From Eurosta solidaginis (Eukaryota > Arthropoda > Insecta > Diptera > Tephritidae), in NCBI RefSeq assembly GCF_040869045.1, contig NC_090322.1, positions 195,733,477 through 195,797,476 on the forward strand: a DNA stretch of 64,000 nucleotides, in the 5' to 3' direction. The notes under the pieces were generated by a model, which worked only from the letters and a program-made list of their open reading frames with translations, was not told the origin of the DNA and did not search any database. This document shows, piece by piece, positions 53,176-64,000 of the stretch; the first letter of the stretch is position 1, and each line of letters opens with the position of its first letter. Both the position numbers and the translations under genes were made by a program.

Positions 53176-53546
53176 TAACTGTGAGTTTAAAAATCTGTTC
53201 TCTATCTATTGTGGTAATTTAACTTATGGGGCTTAAAGTAGATATAAGTGAAATTTAATATAGCTACTTAAAACTTGCTTTCGACTACAGATGATTACTT
53301 GAATCTTAAACAAATAGAAATTCTTTCCAAGCTACACAATTCTGATTTCAATTACTAAAAGTATTTATCTGCATTCACTTTAATTTACATACAATTGATA
53401 TTCTTATTAGGTTCTCTTTATTTACTATTCAGTTTGTTTTGCTTTTAATCAATTATCATCTTCTCTTGTATGTTTCTTTTTACTTTTCTTGCGGTTGCAT
53501 ATTCTTATTAGATTCGTATTTTAATTTAAATTTCTTCGCCAGCGGA
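53176..53546 (-). other. Gypsy leader, 5' LTR missing
   Basis: AT-rich, with no frame. On the - strand it would be the untranslated leader between a possible primer-binding site (TGGCGAAG at about 53530) and the gag start at 53175. The 5' LTR expected beyond 53535 is replaced by LINE sequence. Confidence 0.45.
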
Positions 53547-53567
53547 ACAACAACAACAAAACATACC

Positions 53568-54263
53568 TTACAAAGGAAATTGGTTCGCAACAATGCGTTC
53601 GTCTTCCGCAAGTTTTGGGTACTGTTCTTTGAGTACTGGATTCACCGGGCAATTCCTGGCATAAAGGTCCGACGCCTGTTGGTGGAGTTCACTGAGGATC
53701 TGCTTGTGTTTTTTTGCTTCATACGGCTGAGTTCTCAGGTGCCATATTTCCTCATAATGCTTACGGAGACGACTCATTAAGCCCTCATCAATCAGATGTC
53801 TGTTGGGACGCCCAGGTTTCTGGGTATTCAACAGGAACTGTTTGGCTAGCATCTCATTTCTTTCCCTGATGGGGAGTATTCTCGCCTCATTGTGTAGATG
53901 GTGTTTTGGGGACATAAGAAGACAGCCCGTGCCGGTTCTGAGAGCAGTCTTTTGGCAGACCTGTAGCTTCTTCCAGTGAGTAGTTTTAAGGCTTGGCGAC
54001 CATATAGGGGACGCGTAGCATGCAATTGGCTGGCCAACTGCTTTGTAAGTGGTAATGAGCGTTTCTTTATTTTTTTCCCAAGTACTGCCAGCAAGAGATT
54101 TGAGGATTTTATTACGGCTCTGGATTTTCGGTAAAGTTGCGGCTGCATGCTCACCAAAATGTAGATCCTGATCAAACGTCACACCCAAAATTTTGGGATG
54201 TAAGACAGTCGGTAGCTTAGTGCGTTCGACGTGGATGTTCAGAATGGTCGACATTTGGGACAT
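53568..54263 (-). pseudogene. LINE RT thumb and C-terminal region
   Basis: The frame reads LPTVLHPKILGVTFDQDLHF, KSLAGSTWEKNKETLITTYK, CYASPIWSPSLKTTHWKKLQ and CLLMSPKHHLHNEARILP, the conserved region after the RT palm in this Jockey-type family. It is uninterrupted for 231 residues but separated from the palm by a frameshift near 54265. The expected final RSGYC/zinc-like tail is cut off. Confidence 0.8.
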
Positions 54264-54273
54264 GTTGTAAATA

Positions 54274-55256
54274 AGGTGGCGGAGGATTTAGTCGGTGATA
54301 ATGCCAGGTTTCGCGAGGCGAAGAAACTGGAGATATCAGGGAGGTAGCCGTTTATTCTGTTGCAAAGTTCATCGATCTGTGGGCCTGCGCCTGAAGCCAT
54401 TATTGTGCAGTCATCGGCGTAGGAAACGATAGTAACTCCTTCTGGTGGCGAAGATGGACACAACCCTGTGGCTCCCTTGTTTAATTCTTCTTGGTTTTCA
54501 TGTTTCATTTCTAAATTGCACCGATGCCTGCCGACCACCCAGATAATTTGCGGTCCACCTTTTAAGACATGGGGGAAGGGTAGACCCTTCCAGGTCTTGC
54601 AGTAATGTGCCATGGTTGACCGTATCAAAAGCTTTTGATAGGTCTAGCGCAACGAGTACTGTTCTATGGTGGGGGTTTTGATTTAAACCACAATTTATCT
54701 GGGTGCTGATGGCATTTAGCGCGATGGTGGTGCTATGGAGTTTCCCGAAGCCATGCTGATGACAGGTAGCGGAGGATTTAGTCGGTGATAATGCCAGGTT
54801 TCGCGAGGCGAAGAAACTGGAGATATCAGGGAGGTAGCCGTTTATTCTGTTGCAAAGTTCATCGATCTGTGGGCCTGCGCCTGAAGCCATTATTGTGCAG
54901 TCATCGGCGTAGGAAACGATAGTAACTCCTTCTGGTGGCGAAGATGGATACAACCCTGTGGCTCCCTTGTTTAATTCTTCTTGGTTTTCATGTTTCATTT
55001 CTAAATTGCACCGATGCCTGCCGACCACCCAGATAATTTGCGGTCCACCTTTTAAGACATGGGGGAAGTGTAGACCCTTCCAGGTCTTGCAGTAATGTGC
55101 CATGGTTGACCGTATCAAAAGCTTTTGATAGGTCTAGCGCAACGAGTACTGTTCTATGGTGGGGGTTTTGATTTAAACCACAATTTGTCTGGGTGCTGAT
55201 GGCATTTAGCGCGATGGTGGTGCTATGGAGTTTCCCGAAGCCATGCTGATGACAGG
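54274..55256 (-). repeat. 490-bp tandem duplication within the LINE RT
   Basis: 54277-54766 and 54767-55256 are direct repeats with a period of 490 bp and only a few substitutions. Each unit encodes the YADDCTIMASGAG motif block and part of the DLSKAFDTVNHG block. AGG is shared at the junctions. The event duplicates the catalytic palm and destroys the order of the domain. Confidence 0.92.
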
Positions 55257-55656
55257 CTAGCTGCAAATTTTCTTTGAAGTAGGGGAGCAAAATGGCTTCA
55301 AGCGCCTTGGCTACTGGCGATAGGAGAGATATTGGGCGATACGACTCTCCTATGTTAGCTGGTTTCCCAGGCTTTAGTAGCGGGACCACCTTGGCCATTT
55401 TCCATTTTTCGGGTATGACAAAGGTGGAAAGAGACAGGCTGAAGACATGTGCTAAATATGTGCTTAAACCCTCTTTCCCTCTGCTTTTAAGCATCGGCAT
55501 GGCTATGCCGCCTGGGCCCATTGCTTTGGATGGTTTAGCATGACCGATGGCGTCCTCAACCTCTTTGGCGGTGATGGTAATTGGAAATGCGCTGAATTTA
55601 TGTTTATGTGCCTGTCTGTTGGCCCTCCGTCTCTCTTTGTCTACCGTAGAATGCAT
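54988..55656 (-). pseudogene. LINE RT fingers and palm
   Basis: A 222-residue frame with AKPSKAMGPGGIAMPMLKS, FVIPEKWKMAKVVPLLKPGK, YRPISLLSPVAKALE, HHRTVLVALDLSKAFDTVNH and LKRWTANYLGGRQASVQFRN: RT blocks 1 to 4. It continues after a frame change into EELNKGATGL and the YADD block at about 54930. Catalytic Asp residues are present in both blocks. Confidence 0.83.
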
Positions 55657-56129
55657 TATATATTGTCAGCAGAAAGCGCTCGCGCATTTTTTCGCATCTG
55701 ACAGCACTTTATCACCAAAGGCGATGGAAATTTTATCATTGAGCTTAGTCGGATTCAATAGGGACTTTACGGTGGACCAACGCTTACCTACACCGGCAGA
55801 GAGGTTACAACCGCTTAGGTGCTCCTCCCATTTTGGCCGCTTGTGTTCATCCACAAGCAATTTGATGCTTTGGTTTACATCCCTTATTTGGGGGTCGCCG
55901 GGATCGAGCTGTCTTATAAGGTCACGTTCTCTCGCTAAATTTGCTGCCTCCGCCGGAAAGTGAGGCCGAATTCGGGGAATTCTACCGGCGGGAATGAAGC
56001 GAGCCGAGCCGGATTCAATGACTTTGCGGAAAGTAAGCTCCCCTTGGCGAGCATCTGTCGGGATAGGGAGGGCAGCAAAGCGGTTGTCTGTAAAGGATTT
56101 GTATTCGCCCCACTTTCATTTTTTAAAGT

Positions 56130-56780
56130 TTATGAAAGTGCGTTTTTCTGTAACTTTCTGATACGCTCGAGCGAAATAAGTACCGGCTGCCAGTTGACGC
56201 AGTTTACGAGTCCTGCGCTCACGATTGATATATCCAGCGAACTGTGACAGCATCCTCCCATACGTGTGGGGGCGTCTCCGTTTATTGAGCAGAACGTCGT
56301 TTCTTCTATTTGATCCGCCAACATCTCAACCCTACTATCCGCCCGCAAGTTTGAATGCCGTAGATCGTGATGAGCATTGAAATCGCCTAAGATAATGCGA
56401 TTTTTGCCAGTGTGTAAGGCGCTGATATTAGGGCGGTATCCGCTGTGGCAACAGGTGGCAGGAGGGATGTAAATGTTGATGATTTCTAGGTTTGCATCGC
56501 CTGACGGGACAGATAAGCCTTGACATTCTAAGACACTGTCCCTGCGGCCGATGTCGGGATCAAATGTATGATATTGCACAGAGTGGTTTATGATAAATGC
56601 GCTCTCGCTATCTTTTCTGTGGACATTATACCCAGAACAGGTCTGCAGAGCAGATCTTGCTGTGAGTTTAGTCTTTTAAATCGCAGCAATGCGGATATTG
56701 TGCCGCTGCATGAAATTGAGTACCTCCGCGATCTTCCCAGTTAATCCATTAAAGTTTAACTGCAGAACACTGAAGTGACG
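56130..56780 (-). pseudogene. LINE endonuclease domain
   Basis: Broken frames give NGLTGKIAEVLNFMQRHNI and IKETKLTARSALQTCSGY upstream. The frame 56579-56130 then gives IINIYIPPATCC, NRIILGDFNAHHDLRHSNLR and SSLDISIVSAGLVN. This is the Jockey-type endonuclease. A deletion removes the SDHLPI block after NWQPVLIS. It lies between the finger domain and the RT of the same element. Confidence 0.8.
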
Positions 56781-56917
56781 TCGTCACTCTGCGGGTAAGT
56801 GACGGGTGACTACGCCTGGGTTGTGAAAGGCAAGGATGTAACTGCTGATATGGCCCTGAGACTGGACGTCCTTGGGTAAGCATTGGGGTACCCGGTGTAT
56901 TTGGGTATGCGGCCTGG

Positions 56918-57364
56918 CTACATGGCGCAATGAATCTCGTCGGGGGGACCAGAACATCTAGGAAAGTGGCACCGTCCAAGTCGTAGACTACGGGACGCCC
57001 TTGGGCGTGAACAGCAAGGATCAACAAAAGATTTATAGAAGTTACGTGGACGTCTGGTTTTGGGATCTAGCCCAGAACAACCTTTCCGATGCAAATATCT
57101 CTGACACGAGACACACTGACAAGAGTATGACCGTCCTAAAAAGATTCTTTTCCGGCAGATGCAGCAAAACCATTTCTCAGGACAGGGGTCAGGAGATGGA
57201 CACGGATTGGGTATACCTTCCCGGAGCAAGAGAATATGGAGCAGTCCCGCTGCAAGGAGCTGCTGGGAGGATGATAATTTGTGGGAGGGACGCAACAAAT
57301 TAAATGGGGTTACACTAAAATGACAGTCCTGGGTCGGGAAAAATCCCGAGTCGCTCCGGTACAT
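56918..57364 (-). pseudogene. LINE N-terminal PHD-like finger ORF
   Basis: A 148-residue frame reads LLHILLLREGIPNPCPSPDP, then a cysteine array WFCCICRKRIFLGRSYSCQC followed by C-x-x-C and CSGLDPKTRRPRNFYKS. The spacing resembles a PHD/zinc-ribbon finger at the start of LINE proteins. Compared with the copy at 8423-8446, the 2A-like stretch here has lost one codon and the glycine. Confidence 0.75.
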
Positions 57365-58200
57365 AGAACCGACTGCCTTGGGAAGCGAAGTACGTCCCGT
57401 CCCGGCAATTTGTAGGACAAATTAAAAAGGAGCACGACGCAAATTTGAAGAGAAGCTCGGCCTAAAATCTTTTCGGAGATTATCGCGCCTTATATCTATA
57501 TTATAAAAATTTAACCTCATTATAGATAAGAACAACAAAAGTTTATAAAGCTTTTTAAAATAACATTTCCATATAAAATTCCTACTATAGGAGCTTAATG
57601 AACGTATCTGTTGTTTCATGAATAATAATGAAAATTTGAAATCATGTGAACAAACAGTTTCTGCCTTACCAAAACAACAAATTCAATATCATTATTGATA
57701 TTCCAGCGAAATGTTATTAGTCCACGTTTCGCAAATATTTTGCTATTTTGCTTTTTCAAAAGAAAATTTCCTTATAATTTTTGGTTTATATATTTGCACA
57801 ACTGAATGTAGTATCAATACGTTCAGCATATAATTTATGAATAAATAGAAAAAAGTAAACAGACTCCACTAATTAGTTCTATCTGTTTTCAAACAGGTGT
57901 TCTATCTAAGTTAAGTGGGTTGACATAATCAAGATCTTGAGTTAAGTGTAAATGAGACGTTAATTTCCTATATATTTAAAAGTCTGTTCATCTGTTACAT
58001 ATTCGTGAAATTTAATGAGCTTTGGGCGGCTTCTATAAGAATATAGAATTGAGTTTACATCGCTACAAATAAAACAGCCTTATATTCTACACACTACCCA
58101 TACACTTATTTTAAATATTTGGGTGTCTGCAGGAGAATGTGGGGCCCTAAGCACAGTAAAAGCCTCTTTATACTTATTTGTTAAACGTATATTGGCCTAT
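57365..58200. other. AT-rich intergenic region, no gene
   Basis: No supported frame or nameable repeat is present. Confidence 0.4.
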
Positions 58201-60064
58201 GTACACGATATTCGGGACGGGGTCTAGAGAGCGTGTTCTTGTACACAAGGGTATAACCGTAGCACACAATGGTATAAAGGTACCGAGATAGATAAAGACT
58301 TCCTTATATCCGCTCGTTAACACGATAACATGAGTTACAATGAGATATCTTTACGAAATTCGGTTTATCCTGACCCACAATAGATTAGTGTTGAAAATGG
58401 GCGAAATCGAGTGATAGTCACGCCCAGCCTTTCAACATCGAAAATTTGAAAAATGGAAAAGGTTATCGAACCTTATTTTTTCGGAACCTTATATATTATT
58501 TACAGAGCTGTTACCAATTTCTTATGTGAGTGTTATCCAAAAAATTGGCGACTGGATTATCATTATGACACAAAATGGGAAATTTAGTACAATTGTGTTA
58601 AATGAGCGTGCTGCCGCCCACCTAGGGGAGGTAAATTTGAGTTCTGCAGAAAACAGAAGTAATTTTCTTAAAAATTGTTTTTTTTTTAGCTATGACATAG
58701 TTTTCTTAAAAATAAATAAATTTGTATTGAATGACGTATATTTATTTTCACATCTGTATTTTAAGGAAACATACCAAAACTTGAAGCTTTCGATATGTTT
58801 CAATATTATGAACTTTGGTAACATAACGGTTGATCGTAACGGCATAAACAAATTAAGATAAACAACTAAAGAAGGCTAAGTTTGGGTGTAACCGAACATT
58901 ACATACTCAGCTCAGAGCTTAGCTCCGTTGGTTCAGTAGGGTTTCATAGATGGTTTATAAGTGGTTTTTAATTCTATATCACATACGTTTGGGAAATATC
59001 GACCAAATTGTAGACCAATGATGACATTTTTTCGAACGATTTTCCTTCATCCTTTGTCAGTTAAGGGAAAATCACCATGTAAGAAAATGAACGTAGGGTG
59101 ACCCTGGAATGTGTTTGTATGACATAGGTATCAAATGAAAGGTGATACAGAGAATTTTAAAAGGGAATGGGGCTTAGTCCTATAGGTGAACGCCATTTGG
59201 AGATATCGCCATAAAGGTGGACCAGGGGTTATCAAATTAAAGGCATTAATGAAGGTTTTAAAAGGGAGTGGCCCTTAGTTGTAGATGTGAAGGCGTTTTC
59301 GAGATATCGACCAAAATGTAGACCAGGGTGACCCAGAACATCATCTGTCGGGTACCGCTAATTTATTTATATATGAAATACCACTAACAGTATTCCTGCC
59401 ATGATTCCAAGGGCTTTTGATTTCGCCCTGCAGATCTTTTTCATTTTCTTTTACTTAATATGGTAAGTGTCACACCCGTTTTACAAAGTTTTTTCTGAAC
59501 TTATATTTTGCGTAAAAAACCCAATCCAATCACCATGTTTTATCCCTTTTTCGTATTTGGCATAGAATTATGGTATTTTTTCATTTTTCTAAATTTTCGA
59601 TATCGAAAAAGTTGGCGTGGTCATAGTCGGATTTCGCCAATTTTTAATACCAAGATAAAGTGGGTTCAGATAAGTACGTGAACTAAGTTTAGTAAAGATA
59701 TATCGATTTTTGCTCAAGTTATCGTGTTAACCGCCGAGCGGAAGGACAGAAGCACAGAAAACAGTTACCGTCATAGAAGCTATGCCCCTACCAAATTTCA
59801 CAAGGATTGGTAAATTTTTGTTCGACTTATGGCATTAAAAGTATTCTACAACATTTAAATAAAAAAGGGCGGAGCCATGCCCATTTTGAAATTTTCTTTT
59901 ATTTTTGTATTTTGTTGCACCATATCATTACTGGAGTTGAATGTCGACATAATTTACTCATATAATGTAAAGATATTAAATTTTTTGTTAAAATTTGACT
60001 TTTAAAATTTTTATTTAAAACACATATAGTAATAGGAGTAATGTTCCTGCCAAATGTCATCATG
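58200..60064. mobile_element. Helentron/DINE-like repeat, interrupted
   Basis: The segment includes AAGTTTGGGTGTAACCGAAC (about 58878) and GAGCTTAGCTCCGTTGGTTC. It also has degenerate repeats of AAGG(C)GTTTT-GAGATATCGACCAAA-type sequence (about 58990, 59200, 59300) and ends in (A/T)-rich sequence. These are features of abundant Helitron-like fly repeats. The frame 58526-58861 inside it has no recognisable domain. The boundaries are approximate. Confidence 0.5.
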
Positions 60065-60067
60065 ATA

Positions 60068-60497
60068 TCATATTTGTAGTCGCTCGATCCACCGTCCCAA
60101 TTGACCTTCTGGACTGCGGAACTGCAAGAGCCATCTCAACGCTGCGTGATCTGTCCTGAAGCGGAATCGCTGCCCGTAGAGGTACTTGTGAAAATGTTTA
60201 ATGCACTCTACCAATGCCAACAGCTCTCTCCTTGTAACGCAATAGTTCCTCTCTGGTTTTCCAATTGATCGGCTGTAATATGCCACTACATTCTCCTGTC
60301 CATCAACCAGTTGTGATAAAACGTCTCCTACGGCATCTCCGCTCGCATCTGTATCTAGAATAAACGTTGCTACTGGAATCGGATATACCAACATTGAGGC
60401 AGTGCATAAACGCTTTTCAATGTTTGGAAACCCACTTCTTGCTCCTTCTTCCATTCAAAAGCTTTATATTTCCTCGCTAGCTCGTGGAGGCTATGGG
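60068..60497 (-). pseudogene. Gypsy element 2, RNase H
   Basis: The frame reads VATFILDTDASGDAVGDVLS, VVAYYSRSIGKPERNYCVTR and RELLALVECIKHFHKYLYGQ, then FRTDHAALRWLLQF, a Ty3/gypsy RNase H with its catalytic acidic residues (DTDAS, RREL, RTDHAAL). Upstream it starts within HSLHELARKYKAFEWKEE. The downstream integrase is lost at about 60065. The matching RT lies at 62385-63700. Confidence 0.85.
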
Positions 60498-61340
60498 CTA
60501 CGCTGGAAAATATGTGCACAGCCTAAGGAAACTTCTTAATTCATGCAAGCTCTGTGTTCTTGGCCAATCCTTTACAGCAGTGATCGCCACAAGCTTCTTA
60601 TGGAAGCGTGACCACACCTACTTTGAAATCCAAAAAGTACACTGTAAAAACTTCGAAAATTCATAAAATGATATTATTTTATTTAGAAAGAAAATTATAT
60701 ATTTTGTAATCCTGATGAAATAAAAATTCATTAGATTTTTTTTTATATTTAATTTTTTATAGGTTTTTTTTTGTTTATATTTTTTTAAACTTTTTTTATA
60801 TTTTTAGGCTTTTTATTTTTTTTGTTGTGTTTTTTGTATATTTTATTTTTATTTTTTTATATCTTGTTTTTATTTTTATATTTGTAGCTTATCAGGAAGT
60901 TACTTAAATGTCGATTACAAAATTCTGTTCGCTACACAGAGTCAAGCTAAATAAAACCGTTACAAAAAACACGGCTATTATTTATTATATTCTATTAGAT
61001 AAATGAGTGATAATCTTAAATTATCTTCTCCGATTAATAATGATGAAACAAAGCATGCATGTACTTCAAACTTATCATTAATATGTATATTCCATATTAA
61101 ATTTGTAAGTTCAAGTGAGACGAAATAAATTTGTATCAGTACACGTCTATTCATCATATTGTTTTCTAAAAAAATAGCTACAACCATTCAGCGAACAGAA
61201 ATGGCGCTGGCACGTACACAAACCCAGTCGGACTTGGTAGCTTTCAAAATGAACGTATCGCATTGTTTCCTTGAATGCATTTAAAAATACTTCTACATGC
61301 GTTCGATTCAAATTTAATTTAATTCAAATTTTAATTATTC
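60498..61340. other. T-rich low-complexity region, no gene
   Basis: 60680-60890 is dominated by T runs (TTTTTATATTTTT-type). TACAAAAAACACGGCTATT near 60962 matches one terminus of the AGCCGTG MITE family, but no second end is seen. Confidence 0.5.
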
Positions 61341-61344
61341 AATA

Positions 61345-62150
61345 CACTAGAAGACCCGGCAGACGTTGTCCTGCCCTAAATTTGGCCAATCTGCATACAT
61401 TTTAATAAGCTTTTCCGTCTGACTCTGCCCTCCCCCCTCTTCACTTTTTCCTAATCCTTTTATTTACTCCTCCCTCCGTCTTTTTCGCGTCATCTATCTC
61501 CATCTTCGTCTCATTCTATCTCTTTCTCAATCTCCTTCTCTCTTTTCTCTTCATTTGATATCCATATTCTATAAACACATTCTAGGGTTACCCGGGTCCA
61601 CGTTTTGACCTATATCTCGAGACCTTAGTCACCAGAGGTATGAAAATTACCCTCTAATAAAGCACTCAACAGCTTTAATTTGATATCCATATTCTATACA
61701 CACATTCTAGGGGTACCCAGGTCCACGTTTTGGCCTATATCTCGAGACCCTAGTCACCCAGGGGTATGAAAATTACCCTCGACTAAAGCACTCAACAACA
61801 GCTTTCTTTTGATATCCATATTCTATAAACACACTCTAGGGGTACCTGGGTCCACGTTTTGGCCTATATCTCGAGACCCTAGTCACCCAGGGGTATAAAA
61901 ATTACCCTCTACTAAAGCACTCATCAACAGCTTTCTTTTGATATCCATATTCTATAAACACACTCTAGGGTTACCCGGGTCCACGTTTTGGCCTATATCT
62001 CGAGACCCTAGTCACCCAGTCACCTATCCTATATTTCAAGTTAGATCAAACTACACACGTGGTGCAAAACAAATTCAAAATCGGTTCAGTAGTTTAGGAG
62101 TCCATTGGCCTCAATTGTGTGACACGTGTTTTTTATATATTAAGATTAAG
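61345..62150 (+). repeat. Interspersed repeat with four 125-129-bp tandem units
   Basis: It begins ACTAGAAGACCCGGCAGACG and ends near GTTTTTTATATATTAAGAT. Units starting TTTGATATCCATATTCTATA occur at 61554, 61679, 61808 and 61937. Each contains CTATATCTCGAGACC and AAATTACCCTC. After the array come AATCGGTTCAGTAGTTTAGG and TCCATTGGCC, a block common in insect repeats. The class (Helitron-like or LINE-derived) is not resolved. Confidence 0.75.
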
Positions 62151-62247
62151 ATAAATCAAACAAAGCTTCATTGTTTTCGTACAGGTGAAACAAAAATATA
62201 CCAAAAAATATTACTTCAAAAGTAATTTTACACGAAATTATAGCAGT

Positions 62248-62868
62248 TTATTTCCTAATGTGTACAGCGGAATACATTCGGTTGTTGACTGGATATAATG
62301 CGTGCGCGCGGGGATGTGCGCTGCGCTTGCCTGAGCGTTTTACAAAAACAATTGCGTGAAAGCGCTTATGGGGTGGCGAACCCTGCTTTACAGCTTCTAT
62401 CTTTTCATTCGCAGTGCAGATGCCCTCCGTCGTTATTTCATGACTCAAGTAACTTACTTGCTTCTTGAACAGAGAACACTTTTTGGAACTAAGTTTCAGA
62501 CCAGCACCAGCTATTCTTTGGAAAACCTCCTCCACGTTCTTGAGATGTTCTTCAAAGTTCTTTCCCAATACGATGATGTTGTCAAGGTACACTAAGCATG
62601 TTTTCCAATGTAGTCCTTTGAGTACCTGATCCAGGAGTCTCTCAAAAGTAGCTGGTGTATTACATAGTCCAAAGGGCATTACTGTAAACTGCCAAAGACC
62701 ATCTCCGACATTGAAGGTTATTTTCTCCTTGTCTTCCTCCTTTACCTCCACTTGCCAGTAGCCACTTTTTAAGTCCACTGTAGAAAACCAGTTTGTACCA
62801 GATAGTGAGTCCAGAGTGTCGTCAATTCTTGGCAATGGGTAGCTATCCTTTTTCTTGACGTCGTTCAA
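62248..62868 (-). pseudogene. Gypsy element 2 RT palm (YLDN)
   Basis: This 206-residue frame has RT blocks FSTVDLKSGYWQV (first Asp), WQFTVMPFGLCNTPATF and CLVYLDNIIVLGKNFEEHLK, where the canonical YVDD/YLDD is YLDN. After AVKQG near 62390 the sequence leaves gypsy homology. The domain is probably catalytically dead. Confidence 0.82.
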
Positions 62869-64000
62869 CTTGCGTTAGTCCACGCAAAAAAAATGTATTT
62901 CGTTCAAAAAACCTGTAGCAACTTGAATAGTTATTATAAAGCAAAAGTATATAGATCCATAATTGAGCCATACTTCATATATTGTTCTGCTATTTTCTTT
63001 ATCTTAAAAGATTCGCAAATTGATAAACTACAAAAAATGCAGAATAAAGCTATGAGCTTTATACTAGGTAAACGTTTTGATACCCCCATTAAAGATATGC
63101 TACACAGTTTGAATTGGATGGGCGTAAAACAGCAAATATTTTTCCACAGTATGAAGTTTATATACAACATAAAAACCGTAAATTTGCCTGATTATCTAAA
63201 AACAAATATTATATTTAACTCCGAGGTTCATGACAGAAATACGAGGCAGAGAAATTATATTAAATTACCTAATTACAAAACGGAGTTTGTTAAAAATAGT
63301 CTTTTTTACAAAGGGTTAAAATGTTTCAACGAATCACCTGAAAATATTAAGAATTGTGATAATAACGTATTTAAGAAAAGATTATATGCTCACGCGAAGT
63401 CAATGAATATAAAATAAATAATAGGATTCGAATGGATTTGTGTTACATGTTTCAAATACAACTTCTAATTCATGTTTCAAATTCAAATACAAATTCAAGT
63501 TCAATCTCATACATAGTACATATTGTTAATTAATGCAATAATATTTTTAAGTGTTGATCTAGGCTCTAAGAGTCGTAATAAATAAAATAAAAAAAACCTC
63601 ATTTTTCCATCCGTCTTCTTTACAAGTACTACCGGTGAGCTCCATGGACTAGCTGATGGTTCGATGACGCCGCTGTCGCTCATTTCTTGTATTATTTGAC
63701 TCACAACTCACAATCATCCTCGCATCTCCAGTCTCAATTTGACGTTTCACAACGTTGGTGCGACCTGGTTTGGAGCCATCTTGGTCAAATATGTTTGCGT
63801 ACTTTAGGAGCAGTTGTTTTGCCTTACTCTGATAGTCTTCCTCTAATCCCTCCGTCCATGCCGTGATGTCATTTGAAAGATCAATATTACCAGTTGAAAC
63901 ATGTTTCTAGAGCTGTTCACAGTTAATAACTACTTGAGCCTCTTGGGATCTTCCCAATATAGCTCCTTTGGCCAGTTTGAGTGGTGACTTGAACTCATTG
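62385..64000 (-). mobile_element. Gypsy element 2, RT region, continuing beyond the window
   Basis: From the window edge down the - strand: LLLKYANIFDQDGSKPGRTN, EEMSDSGVIEPSASP-type RT start (63704-63600), a LINE insertion (62889-63597), then 62868-62390 with DVKKKDSYPLPRIDDTLDSL, NWFSTVDLKSGYWQVEV, FGLCNTPATFERLLDQVL, CLVYLDNIIVLG and GAGLKLSSKKCSLFKK. The catalytic YxDD reads YLDN, a lost second Asp. A stop lies within the frame at about 62880. About 40 residues before the RNase H (60497) are missing and replaced by other repeats. Confidence 0.85.
62889..63597 (+). mobile_element. 5'-truncated LINE inserted in gypsy RT
   Basis: It encodes the C-terminal part of the same LINE family as 19294-20142: KVYRSIIEPYFIYCSAIFFI, MLHSLNWMGVKQQIFFHSMK and LFYKGLKCFNESPENIKN (62893-63417). 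It ends in TAATAAATAAAATAAAAAA. It splits the gypsy codons between DGKMRF and CVDYRKLND. A-rich sequence on both sides hides the exact target duplication. Confidence 0.85.

Larger units (their letters stand above)
42660..53545 (-). mobile_element. Defective Ty3/gypsy LTR retrotransposon, split by two insertions
   Basis: The order gag, protease, RT, RNase H, integrase runs down the - strand. gag starts at 53175 and is interrupted by a MITE (52751-53111) and a 5.8-kb insertion (46744-52580). The rest runs from 46743 to 42967. After integrase comes a purine-rich stretch (AGGATGGCCGAA) and then TGTGGGAACATGACC at 42951, a candidate 3' LTR start, with AATAAA signals near 42680. No env is present. 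The 5' LTR is missing; TGGCGAAG near 53530 could be a primer-binding site. The clade is not resolved. Confidence 0.85.
53547..57364 (-). mobile_element. Jockey-type LINE, nearly full-length but rearranged
   Basis: Running down the - strand: an N-terminal finger domain (57364-56918), a proline-rich linker, endonuclease (about 56780-56130), linker, RT (55656-54270, partly duplicated) and the RT tail (54263-53568). It stops within the C-terminus at a (CAA)n run near 53547. Multiple frameshifts make it inactive. Fragments of the same family lie at 8296-8790 and 36140-36597. Confidence 0.85.

Noticed and set aside
58526..58861. 111-residue + strand frame as a gene
   Set aside because: It has no recognisable domain, an AT-rich codon pattern and lies within a Helentron-like repeat.
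1..64000. tRNA, rRNA or snRNA genes
   Set aside because: No cloverleaf with A and B boxes or conserved RNA core was seen by eye. A tRNAscan or Infernal run would be needed to exclude them.

Overview
The window looks like AT-rich euchromatin from a higher fly (Brachycera). A tephritid-type fruit fly is my best guess; no sequence search was run. The two host genes match Drosophila-type proteins with small introns. The repeat content is of the dipteran kind: DINE-1/Helentron-like elements, Jockey-type, CR1-type, RTE and RNase H-bearing LINEs, Ty3/gypsy, BEL/Pao, mariner, hAT and many MITEs. Most open frames here are transposon remnants.

Host genes. On the + strand, the last two coding exons of DNA topoisomerase I (3202-3395 and 5157-5259) end in the family's C-terminal motif. 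Their shared intron carries a decayed mariner, and a decayed LINE ends about 20 nt before the upstream acceptor. On the - strand, 22219-27453 holds a complete ten-exon gene for the inositol polyphosphate 5-phosphatase OCRL. It encodes about 913 aa with PH-like, 5-phosphatase, ASH and RhoGAP-like regions. Its frame closes only if intron 4 is a GC-AG intron. Two broken host-gene pieces keep an intron: succinyl-CoA ligase alpha (37268-37756, -) and beta-adaptin AP-1/2 (48217-49160, -).

Layout. 1-3180: decayed LINE. 3202-6900: Top1 end and 3' flank. 6.9-9.2 kb: three LINE fragments. 10-12 kb: a MITE and a DINE-1-like element. 12-18 kb: two related foldback-type inverted-repeat clusters. 19.2-20.2 kb: LINE 3' end with an intact frame. 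21.4-34.4 kb: Ocrl plus a short retroposon family with a (CAA)n tail and 12-14 bp target duplications. 32.3-37 kb: a broken ZMYM1-type hAT element and LINE pieces nested in one another. 40-41.8 kb: RNase H-bearing LINE. 42.6-53.5 kb: a defective Ty3/gypsy element on the - strand. 53.5-57.4 kb: a Jockey-type LINE with a 490-bp tandem duplication in its reverse transcriptase. 58-60 kb: Helentron-like repeat. 60-64 kb: a second gypsy element, interrupted by other repeats and by a LINE.

The most interesting structure is in the first gypsy element. Its gag gene is split by a 5.84-kb insertion (46744-52580). The insertion is flanked by CCTGAAC on both sides and has TAGAG...CTCTA ends and GC-rich subterminal blocks. 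Conceptually removing it restores the gag frame exactly. It contains the intron-bearing beta-adaptin fragment and a BEL-type gag-protease frame, so it looks like a non-autonomous hAT-like element carrying host-gene and retrotransposon cargo. A separate 361-bp MITE splits the same gag gene nearer its start, with a 3-bp duplication that also restores the frame.
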